Shown here: positions 52,120 to 60,010 of the stretch, piece after piece
Layout of the letters: the number at the start of each line of letters is the position of its first letter
Numbering within the stretch: position 1 is the stretch's first letter
NCBI GenBank assembly: GCA_037501455.1
Contig: CM074857.1
Location: 32,322,001 to 32,386,000, forward strand
Length of the DNA stretch: 64,000 nt
Direction of reading: 5' to 3'
Source: Lantana camara
Lineage: Eukaryota; Streptophyta; Magnoliopsida; Lamiales; Verbenaceae
The notes under the pieces: model-generated
What the model was told of the DNA's origin: nothing
Seen by the model: the letters and a program-made list of their open reading frames with translations, nothing else
Databases searched by the model: none
Program-made: the position numbers and the translations under genes

Positions 52120-53368
52120 TATAAATGTGGAGGTTCTATTTGAAAGGTCTAGGGTTTTTTCTTCCAAAATATATTTCAAGATCAGCGATGGTTATATGTC
52201 TAGTTTGTTCTTTTCGTATAATTACTTCTTTGAGTTGTTTTAATAAGTCATGACAATTTGCTATTGGAAGTATTATTTGTTTTTCGTCAGATGTTTCAAT
52301 TTGTTTTTCTTTTTCTTTTCCCCTGAATTCTCTTAGGAGTTTATTTAGAATTTCTTGTGTATTATCTATTTCATTTATAACATCTTGTTTTTTATCTAAA
52401 AGAATTTGTTGTAACATATCTATAATAGTGTTTAATTGTGGATTTGTAGTGGTATGGAATAAATGTGGATATTTTCCCCCTCCTGATGACAAGAGAAAAT
52501 GTTTGGATCAAGTTTATAATATGTCTCTATTTCTTGAGTATTATTTATATTTGTTATTGTATTTTCTAACGGGAAATTACCCATAACTACCTAGAAGGGG
52601 GGTCAAATTTCCCTTAGCTTCCCGTTTTTAAAACTATCCCTACTAACTCCCCAATCCACTTTACCAATCTTTGTTAACTACCTAATGTGTGTAATTTTAC
52701 AATCTTACCCCTGATGGCAGCCACTTTCCCTCCCATTCTCATTAATGTTGGTCTGAAATTAAAAAAAGAAAAAAAAAACGGGGAGAAGAAAGCAGGAGCA
52801 AAGGGCGAGAGAGAACAGACCACATTGAGGCGATCTTGGGTGACGGATAAGTAGGTTTCCGACGCGTACGACTACCCTGGTGAGAAGTCTCCGGCGTTGA
52901 CGGAATTGCCCGGCTGTTGAGGTTGGTTTCCACCGTTGTAGGGTTTTTGCTGCTGAGTTTACGTAGCCGAAGTGTCTACGCCGCCGACGAGACCTGCGAT
53001 TCAGGTCTGCACGCTTACAGATTTGAACTTTTTTTCCCCTCTTTGCTCCAATACGAAATATGAAGACTTGGGTACGCTATTTTCCCTTTTTTGTACGCAA
53101 AATTGTTAGGGTTTTGCTTGATTGTGATTGTCTTGCTTCGGTTAGGTATTTATTGAACCATTTTGCCCCAATTTCTGTAGTAGGTTGCTTGATCTGTAAC
53201 GGCCCCATTTGTTTGTAGGTGAATGTTTCAGGTGTGCACACTTAAAGATTTGAAGCCTTAAATATGTTGTTTCCCATTTTTTGTACGCAAAATTGGTAGG
53301 GTTTTGCTTGAATTTAGGTGTGTCATTTTCTGTTGCAGGTTGAAGCTTGGGAGGCAAGGGTTTTCTCC

Positions 53369-53809
53369 ATGGGTTCATGTTCCATCAACCGCAGGTCTGA
53401 AAATGCTCACTTCATCGATTTGAGGTATGGCAAAACACCTTACTGCAAATGCCCATCAAAGTGTGAGATTAAAGTTGTTGAATTTCAAGAGAAAGCTTCA
53501 AAGGGTCACCTGTATTACTGCTGCCCTAACAAGAACCCACAGTGCAAATTCTTTCGTTGGTGCACGCCGGTTAAAGCTACTCTTGGCTCCCAAGGTTGCC
53601 CAATTGAAACTGATGCAGGAAATGAGGCATGTAGCTATTCAACTGTGAAAGAAAACACTGAATGTGGAGAGGTTGCTGATGTGATTTCAAGGGTGTCAAC
53701 TATCAGTGGTTCACCAAGGAATGAAGTGAATGTCAATTTCATACATATTTCTTGGGTGTTTTCTGCTGTGTTCTTCACAATGATGGTGATGCTTTGGTTG
53801 AAGTTGTAA
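53369..53809 (+). CDS. GRF-type zinc-finger protein with C-terminal transmembrane helix (MULE-borne)
   Basis: 146 codons from ATG 53369, chosen because it follows an acceptor-like TTTTCTGTTGCAG (to 53339) and opens MGSCSINRRSENAHF. A GRF zinc finger spans about residues 20-65 with YCKCPSKCEIKVV, HLYYCCPNKNPQC and FFRWC (ordered Cys residues as in the family). A Ser/Thr/Glu-rich linker follows, then the hydrophobic helix ISWVFSAVFFTMMVMLWL at the very end, so a tail-anchored membrane protein is likely. GRF fingers bind single-stranded nucleic acid in known nucleases. It occupies the place of mudrB in a MuDR-like layout; no lesion seen. It may be a captured host gene or a family-specific accessory gene. 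Confidence 0.75.
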   Translation: MGSCSINRRSENAHFIDLRYGKTPYCKCPSKCEIKVVEFQEKASKGHLYYCCPNKNPQCKFFRWCTPVKATLGSQGCPIETDAGNEACSYSTVKENTECGEVADVISRVSTISGSPRNEVNVNFIHISWVFSAVFFTMMVMLWLKL

Positions 53810-53959
53810 TGGTTATAAGTTTTCAGTGTTAGGGGGTGTTAGTGTAATATTAGGGGGTTTGTCTAAGGCTTTAAGTGTAAGCTCCTTTTGTCAATTTAAT
53901 GAATGATTGAGTTATGTTTGTACCAAGTGCAATTAATGATGCATTGATATGTGGATGTA

Positions 53960-56060
53960 TGAAATTTTGGTGTTTGTTGGATTGGTACTTGAATTAATAC
54001 GTGATACCTGATTCTGGTATTTGGGTACGTCATATGCATAGTTAAGTACGTGATTCTAGCATCTGTAGACAACATTTATCCAAAGATGTACAGTGTGAGA
54101 AGAGTGGTATAATTCATTCTCCTACGTACTTTATCAGAGATTTATACGATATATGGACAATTAAGTACTTTATCAGTTCACTAAATTTGTAATTCATTCT
54201 CCTACGTAGTTTTGAAGAATTTATACGACATATGGACGATTAAGTACGCGATTCTAGTATTTTTATACAACATTTCACCAAAGTAGTTTTGAAGAATTTA
54301 TACGACATATGGACGATTAAGTACGCGATTCTAGTATTTTTATACAACATTTCACCAAATATGTACATCAACATAAAAGAAGTGTAATTCATTCTCCTAC
54401 GTAGTTTTGAAAAATTTATACGACATATGGACGATTAAGTACGCGATTCTAGTATTTTTATACAACATTTCACCAAATATGTACATCATCATAAAAGAAG
54501 TGTAATTCATTCTCCTACGTAGTTTTGAAGAATTTATACGACATATGGACGATTAAGTACGCGATTCTAGTATTTTTATACAACATTTCACCAAATATGT
54601 ACATCATCATAAAAGAAGTGTAATTCATTCTCCTACATAGTTTTGAAGAATTTATACGACATATGGACGATTAAGTACGCGATTCTAGTATTTTTATACA
54701 ACATTTCACCAAATATGTACATCATCATAAAAGAAGTGTAATTCATTCTCCTACGTAGTTTTGAAGAATTTACACGACATATGGACGATTAAGTACGCGA
54801 TTCTAGTATTTTTATACAACATTTCACTCTCCTATGTACTTTCGATGAATTTATATTACATATGTTGAATGAAATAATAGAGTTTAATAGCAAGAATATG
54901 TTATCTTGATACAACATATATACTATATAGAGTTTAATAGAGTTTATATCTTAATGTGTTGAATGATACATACTATATGATATAGTATGTTGGTAACATA
55001 TGTTAACATATTGTGCTGAATGGTATATACTATATGATAAGGTGTATTGGTTACATATGTTAACATATTGTGTTGAATGATTTATATAATATCATGGGAC
55101 GCAATATGTTAACATATGTAATCAATACACCCGATCATATAGTATATACCATTCAGCATAATATGTTGACATATGTAACCAACATACTATATCATATAGT
55201 ATGTATAATTCAACACATTAAGATATAAACTCTATTAAACTCTATATAGTATATAGGAGAGTGAAATGTTGTATAAAAATACTAGAATCACGTACTTAAT
55301 CGTCCATATGTCGTATAAATTCTTCAAAACTACGTAGGAGAATGAATTACACTTCTTTTATGATGATGTACATATTTGGTGAAATGTTGTATAAAAATAC
55401 TAGAATTACGTACTTAATCGTCCATACGTTGTACAAATTCTTCAAAACTACGTAGGAGAATGAATTATACATATTTGGTGAAATGTTGTATAAAAATACT
55501 AGAATTGGGTACTTAATCGTCCATATGTCGTATAAATTCTTCAAAACTACGCAGGACAATGAATTACACTTCTTTTATGATGATGTACATATTTGGTGAA
55601 ATGTTGTATAAAAATACTAAAATCACGTACTTAATCATCCATATGTTGTACAAATTCTTCAAAACTACATATGAGAATGAATTACACTTCTTTGGTGAAA
55701 TGTTGTATAAAAATACTAGAATCACGTACTTAATCGTCCATATGTTGTACAAATTTTTCAAAACTACGTAGGAGAATGAATTATACATATTTGGTGAAAT
55801 GGTGTATAAAAATACTAGAATCGTGTGCTTAATCGTCCATATGTTGTATAAATTCTTCAAAACTACGTAGGAGAATGAATTACACAACTTTTATAAATAC
55901 CACTCTTCTCACGCTGTACATCTTTGGATAAATGTTGTACACAGATGCTAGAATCACGTACTTAACTGTGCATATGACGTACCCAAATGCCAGAATCAGG
56001 TATCACGTATTAATTCAAGTACCATTGCATTCCAACAAATACCAGTCACCACAAATGAAA
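53960..56060. repeat. 2.1-kb palindrome built of 118-bp tandem repeats
   Basis: The left arm opens with TTGGTACTTGAATTAATACG and TGATTCTGGTATTTGGGTAC; the right arm closes with their reverse complement (55975-56035). Inside, the left arm has ~118-base units starting ATTCATTCTCCTACGTAG at about 54388, 54506, 54624 and 54742 plus shorter partial units from 54112. The right arm (55257-55900) holds inverted, more diverged units. The centre (54840-55250) is an AT-rich nested palindrome with ATATACTATATGAT words. It lies between the 3' ends of the two convergent MULE genes. Apparent ORFs here (55347-55887) are repeat artefacts. Confidence 0.9.
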
Positions 56061-56271
56061 GAAAAATTATGATTGTACAACAAACACTAGGCATCATAAA
56101 TGAAGTCCAACAAACTAAACTACAATGACAAACTGCAGAACATGGATGGACACGGAGTAATTTTTCAGTTTTTTCCCGAAACTCAGCCACATACTCCAGG
56201 AGTTTCGGGAACTTGAATGAATAGCATCAGATTGGGGTGTAAGTGTCATTTCTGCATCTTCTGCTTCCTAC

Positions 56272-56691
56272 CTAATAAGGCTGACAAAGAAAACGATATA
56301 GCAAAATATAATTGCAACAGAATATGAATGGCACAAATTCATCATTGAAGTACCTGAAGCCAGTCGATCGCATATGCTCGATTTCATCATCCCTATCAGT
56401 GGCCCTAATATCAACATATGTCAAATTAGACATTTTATGTAGTTCAATCATGTTAGAAACATCTGCATCATTCAATAACCTAACTTCATGATCCTTGGCA
56501 TGCGGCGCAGTGTAGGTCAATCTTAATTCAGTCATATTTATCTCAGGCCAATAACCACCTACAATTGTCTTCAGACTCATCAAATTGAAATCACCCCTAA
56601 TTGAGATAACCTTCATTTTATGATTATAACGAATACCACCAAGGAGACGCACAGGTGTGCTACACTCACCAACTTCATATGGGCTACCCAT
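56272..56691 (-). pseudogene. MuDR-type transposase N-terminal domain (truncated gene)
   Basis: ATG at 56691. It reads LLGGIRYNHKMKVISIRGDF then LMSLKTIVGGYWPEINMTEL, RLLNDADVSNMIELHKMSN and LTYVDIRATDRDDE, the PB1-like N-terminal domain typical of plant MULE transposases. After RSTGFR a donor-like CAG|GTACTT at about 56352 suggests the coding exon ends there; the frame beyond to 56272 is hydrophobic and unrelated. The DDE catalytic domain and zinc knuckle are absent, the place being taken by the palindromic repeats. Confidence 0.65.
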
Positions 56692-57236
56692 GACTAAAGC
56701 CGAAACAGAGGCAACAATTAATTCAACAAATTCAGCTCAGAAATGGTGAAAGGAAAGAAATTGCTTGATTTTAGCAGCGAGGGGAGTCAAGAATCAGACC
56801 TCAATTTCGTCGGAGAGAGTCGTCGGGGCTGATTACAGTGAGCTCCGCCTTTTCCGTCGGCGAGAGAGCTGAGATCAGCTAAATACAGCGACAAACGGCG
56901 AGAGAGGGTACCAGAGCTAATTTGCGCCGAAATGGAGTCATCGCCGGTGAACTGACTAGGAACGACTTCAAATTTACGCCGAAATGGGGTTGTTCTTCAA
57001 GCTCCTCTTCCTGTTCAGACAACCCTCAAATAATGAATGAATATAACAATGAATGGATGGTAGTTTCATTTCCCCTAATTTGGTGGTAGTTTCATTTCCC
57101 CTTTTTTTTAACAATAATGAATATATAATGCTATAATGAATGAATATAACAATAATAATAATGGTTGGTAATATTAAATGGAGGGTAATGCAGTCATTTT
57201 AGGTCATTAGAGAGCAAACAAAACTTACAATTTTCA
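56692..57236 (-). other. 5' region of the MULE transposase-type gene
   Basis: No ORF. GC-rich leader-like stretch at 56800-56960 (GTCGTCGGGGC..., GGCGAGAGAG...), then AATGAATGAATATAACAAT repeats at 57030-57160, before the right TIR (57237-57321). Confidence 0.5.
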
Positions 57237-57449
57237 CTTAGGGAGTTAGTAGACACAATTTATAAACTGGGGAGTAAAGAAAGATTTTTACAACCCATGG
57301 GTAGTTATCAAAGATGGCCTCATTTTCTAATTGTAACATTTTTTCATTAGTATTTATTAATTGTTCTGTTAATGTTTGTACTGTATTATTTAGGGATTGT
57401 ACTTGTTCGTTTAATGTTTGTACAAATTTTTGCAATTCTTGTATGAAAT

Positions 57450-57776
57450 TCATGCTGATGAGAGTATATTTTTTTTAGTTCTCAGTTTCTTGCACCAATT
57501 TATTGTATTTTCGGTTTGTTTTCTAGATTCTTCTGTTTCTATATTACGTTGTTTTAACCATTTAATGTATTCTTCTAATTTTATTAAATTAACTGGAGTG
57601 TATATTTCATTTTTTATGAATTGTCTTTCTCTTCGTTTCCTACTATTAAGAATTTCTTCTTGAATTTTATAGTTTACTGAATTAGTTATTGAGTTTAATA
57701 CTAAAGTTTCTTGTTTTATTATACATCGTATTAATCTTAATTCTGTTCGTTTTAACTGTTTGTTATATTGATCCAT
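57450..57776 (-). CDS. viral small ORF, 108 codons, copy A
   Basis: MDQYNKQLKRTELRLIRCII start, charged and helical; same length as and closely similar to the copy B ORF at 59112. Overlaps the next ORF's start (ATGA). Function unknown. Confidence 0.65.
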   Translation of the reverse strand: MDQYNKQLKRTELRLIRCIIKQETLVLNSITNSVNYKIQEEILNSRKRRERQFIKNEIYTPVNLIKLEEYIKWLKQRNIETEESRKQTENTINWCKKLRTKKNILSSA

Positions 57777-57786
57777 TTTTATCCAT

Positions 57787-57990
57787 TCATTTCCCGTTGA
57801 TATATTTTTTTATTAATTTTGTATTTATTATATCAATTTGTTTAGCATTGTCTGTTATATTTTTCATCTCGTTGGGATATATAAAAATTCCTTTCATAAT
57901 AGAATCATATTTTGTTGCTAGCTCTAATTTCTTTCCCAATTTTCTTATATCATTTTTTATTTTTCTTTGTTTATCCATTCTATTATACAT
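57787..57990 (-). CDS. viral small ORF, 67 codons, copy A
   Basis: MDKQRKIKNDIRKLGKKLEL start; collinear with the copy B ORF at 58900 with clear but moderate similarity (IFI.PNE shared). Confidence 0.6.
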   Translation of the reverse strand: MYNRMDKQRKIKNDIRKLGKKLELATKYDSIMKGIFIYPNEMKNITDNAKQIDIINTKLIKKYINGK

Positions 57991-58174
57991 TTGTATATAA
58001 AATAAATCTATATATTTGTTCTTGATAGTGTAATAACCAATCTAGATGATATCTCATCATGTACCAGTGTCTTTTATTTTTCATTTCTATGTATTTTTTA
58101 TTATGATAATTATATCCATCAAATATTTCTTGTATATATTTGTTGTATTTTTCTAGAAATTTTAATTTATTCAT
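57983..58174 (-). CDS. viral small ORF, 63 codons, copy A
   Basis: Tyr-rich; shares the pattern YNYH, HWY, RYH, W and YQEQI with copy B's ORF at 58716 but only ~45% identical by eye. Confidence 0.6.
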   Translation of the reverse strand: MNKLKFLEKYNKYIQEIFDGYNYHNKKYIEMKNKRHWYMMRYHLDWLLHYQEQIYRFILYTNV

Positions 58175-58343
58175 AGAAAGTATTGTGGGTTAAAGTATAA
58201 TAGTCAAAAGTTATTATATTGATTTGTAAGAAAATATTCACTGTGTCATGGAATTTGGAATTCCGCTATTGTGAGTAGCGTATATCACTACTTTTAAAAT
58301 GTGTTTCAATAATACACCTATTTTGCAATATAGGTTTATATCT

Positions 58344-58544
58344 ACACTATTTTTAGAAAATGACCATCAACTAATTAGATGTACATATACTGCACATGTA
58401 TACACAATACATATAATACATATACATAATATATATAACAGGCACAAACATATTTTTTATGTGTTATAATTATATATATATATATATATATAACCTTTCT
58501 TCTACAGGGGAATTACTGAATTGGTCATTTTCTAAAAATAGTGT
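58344..58544. repeat. centre of the head-to-head viral palindrome
   Basis: A perfect 23-base inverted repeat (58344-58366 and 58522-58544; TGGTCATTTTCTAAAAATAG...) encloses 155 bases of AT-rich DNA with a (TA)n run at 58467-58491. Outside it the inverted similarity continues (…ATTGAAACA, AGCGGAA, AATCAATA.AATAACTTTT, CCCACAATA) into the first small ORF of each copy. Confidence 0.85.
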
Positions 58545-58715
58545 GAATACAAATACACTTTACAAAAAGAGTGTACTATTGAAACATATTGCAAATATAG
58601 TGTTTTCCGCACATGACATTAGCGGAACCCATTTTTCATAACACAGTTGATATTTTCCTATAAATCAATACAATAACTTTTAAATATTATATTTTGACCC
58701 ACAATATTTTTCAAA

Positions 58716-58898
58716 ATGAAAGGATATAATGAATATTTAATAGATTTATACTACGAATATAATTATCATAAAAAATCATACTTAGTGGCAAAAAATAATG
58801 GACACTGGTATATCACGAGATATCATGAATATTGGGCAGAATATTATCAAGAACAAATACAAAAAACTATTTCATTACTAAAACGATTTAAAAGATAA
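58716..58898 (+). CDS. viral small ORF, 60 codons, copy B
   Basis: First ATG after the palindrome, MKGYNEYLIDLYYEYNYHKK start; Tyr-rich. Counterpart of 57983-58174. One base separates its stop from the next ATG, a tightly packed viral arrangement. Function unknown. Confidence 0.65.
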   Translation: MKGYNEYLIDLYYEYNYHKKSYLVAKNNGHWYITRYHEYWAEYYQEQIQKTISLLKRFKR

Positions 58899-58899
58899 A

Positions 58900-59109
58900 A
58901 TGGATAAACAAAGAATAATAAAAACAAATATTACAAAATCAGGGAAAAGACTAGAAAGTGCAATAATATACAAGTCTATCATGAAAAAGATTTTTATATG
59001 TCCAAATGAAAGAAATGAGATTAAAAATATAACAAATAATGATAAACAAATTAAAATAACAAATAAAAAGTTTGTAGAAAAAATATATCAACGGGAAATA
59101 AACGGATAA
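58900..59109 (+). CDS. viral small ORF, 69 codons, copy B
   Basis: MDKQRIIKTNITKSGKRLES start, basic and helical; counterpart of 57787-57990. Two bases separate it from the following ORF. Confidence 0.65.
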   Translation: MDKQRIIKTNITKSGKRLESAIIYKSIMKKIFICPNERNEIKNITNNDKQIKITNKKFVEKIYQREING

Positions 59110-59111
59110 AA

Positions 59112-59438
59112 ATGGATCAATTTAATAAACAAATAAAACGAAGAGAATTAAGACTGATTCGGAGTATAATAAAACAAGAAACTCTAGCTCTAAACTTAAT
59201 AACTAATCCAACAAACTATAAAATTCAAGAAGAAATTCTCAATAGTAAGAAACGAAGAGAAAGACAACTTATTAAAAATGAAATATACACTCCAGTTAAT
59301 TTAATAAGATTAGAAAAATACATGATATGGTTAAAACAACATAAAGAACAGACAGAAGAATTTAGAGAACAAACTGAAAATACACTAAAATGGTGCAAAA
59401 GATTACGAACTAAAATAAATATACTTTCATCAGCATGA
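59112..59438 (+). CDS. viral small ORF, 108 codons, copy B
   Basis: MDQFNKQIKRRELRLIRSII start; highly charged helical protein, no recognised domain. Its stop overlaps the next start (ATGA at 59435-59438). Counterpart of 57450-57776 with strong similarity. Confidence 0.7.
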   Translation: MDQFNKQIKRRELRLIRSIIKQETLALNLITNPTNYKIQEEILNSKKRRERQLIKNEIYTPVNLIRLEKYMIWLKQHKEQTEEFREQTENTLKWCKRLRTKINILSSA

Positions 59439-60010
59439 GTTTTACACAAGAATTACAAAAATTTGTAGAAACATTAAACGAACAAGTACAATCCCTAAAT
59501 AATACAGTACAAACATTAACTGAACAATTAATAAGTACTAATGAAAAAATGTCACGATTAGAAGATACTATAAACAATATAAATAAAACTCAAGAAATTG
59601 AATCATACTATAAAATCGATCAAAACATTTTCTCTTGTCATCAGGAGGGGGGAGAATATCCACATTTATTTCACACTACTACAAACCCACAATTAAACAC
59701 CATTATAGATATGTTACACCAAATTCTTCTAGATAAAAAACAAGATGTTATAAATGAAATTGATAATACACAAGAAATTTTAGATAAACTTCTACAAGAA
59801 CTTAGAGGAAAACAAGTGGAAAACCAAAGTAGTACATATGAAGAAAAACAAATAATACTTCCTATGTCAAATTATCAGGAATTATTAAAACAACTCAAAG
59901 AAGTAATTATACGAAAAAAATATTCTAGACATATAACTATTGCTGATCTTGAAACATATTTTGGAAACAGAAATCTTAAACCTTTTCAAATAGAAACTCC
60001 ACGTTTATAA
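59435..60010 (+). CDS. virion-associated-type protein, 191 codons, copy B
   Basis: Residues 5-50 form a coiled coil (EQVQSLNNTVQTLTEQLIST), as in the virion-associated proteins encoded just before the capsid gene in caulimovirids. The middle carries YPHLFHTTTNPQLNTIIDML and a second helix with DVINEIDNTQEILDKLLQEL; the C-terminal part reads HITIADLETYFG. Assignment rests on position and coiled coil. Stop and capsid start overlap as TAATG. Open frame. Confidence 0.65.
   Translation: MSFTQELQKFVETLNEQVQSLNNTVQTLTEQLISTNEKMSRLEDTINNINKTQEIESYYKIDQNIFSCHQEGGEYPHLFHTTTNPQLNTIIDMLHQILLDKKQDVINEIDNTQEILDKLLQELRGKQVENQSSTYEEKQIILPMSNYQELLKQLKEVIIRKKYSRHITIADLETYFGNRNLKPFQIETPRL

Larger units (their letters stand above)
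52570..57321. mobile_element. MULE (Mutator-like element) inserted in pararetrovirus copy A
   Basis: Flanked by the identical 9-bp ATTTTCTAA (52561-52569 and 57322-57330), the Mutator target-duplication length; removing it joins the viral ORF. The TIRs are degenerate (~85 bases): ATAACTACC sits 14 bases in from each end, and CTACTAACTCCC further in on both sides. The interior carries a plus-strand GRF-zinc-finger gene, a 2-kb palindromic repeat and a minus-strand MuDR-type transposase N-terminus, i.e. two convergent genes as in maize MuDR. The transposase catalytic part is missing, so the element is non-autonomous. Confidence 0.85.
52119..57453 (-). pseudogene. viral virion-associated-type ORF, copy A, split by a MULE
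   Basis: The N-terminal coiled coil (EQVQSLNNTVQTLTEQLINT) is at 57453-57331 and the rest at 52569-52119 (YPHLFHTTTNPQLNTIIDML; HITIADLEIYFG). The two parts flank the MULE with its 9-bp duplication. A one-base loss near 52145 also truncates the C-terminus compared with copy B. Confidence 0.85.
44878..58365 (-). mobile_element. endogenous pararetrovirus copy A (Caulimoviridae, soymovirus-like), interrupted by a MULE
   Basis: Minus-strand viral sequence of about 8.7 kb once the MULE (52570-57321) is set aside, close to a full caulimovirid genome. Viral order: small ORFs, virion-associated-type ORF, capsid, pol, transactivator, promoter region, movement protein, tRNA-Met primer site, small ORFs. 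A primer site directly downstream of the movement-protein gene is the soymovirus arrangement; caulimoviruses have it upstream. Capsid and pol carry stops/frameshifts; movement protein and transactivator frames are open. Both ends carry related inverted sequence (44878-44980 and 58365-58260), so the boundaries given are those of the inverted repeats, and the outermost ~150 bases may not be viral. Confidence 0.85.

Noticed and set aside
55347..55887. Repetitive ORFs (FLYNISPNMYNSFSYVVLKNL type)
   Set aside because: In-frame translation of the satellite units; present on both strands.
53985..55990. CRISPR-like array of repeats and spacers
   Set aside because: Repeats are head-to-tail 118-bp satellites without unique spacers, mirrored as a palindrome, in a plant genome.
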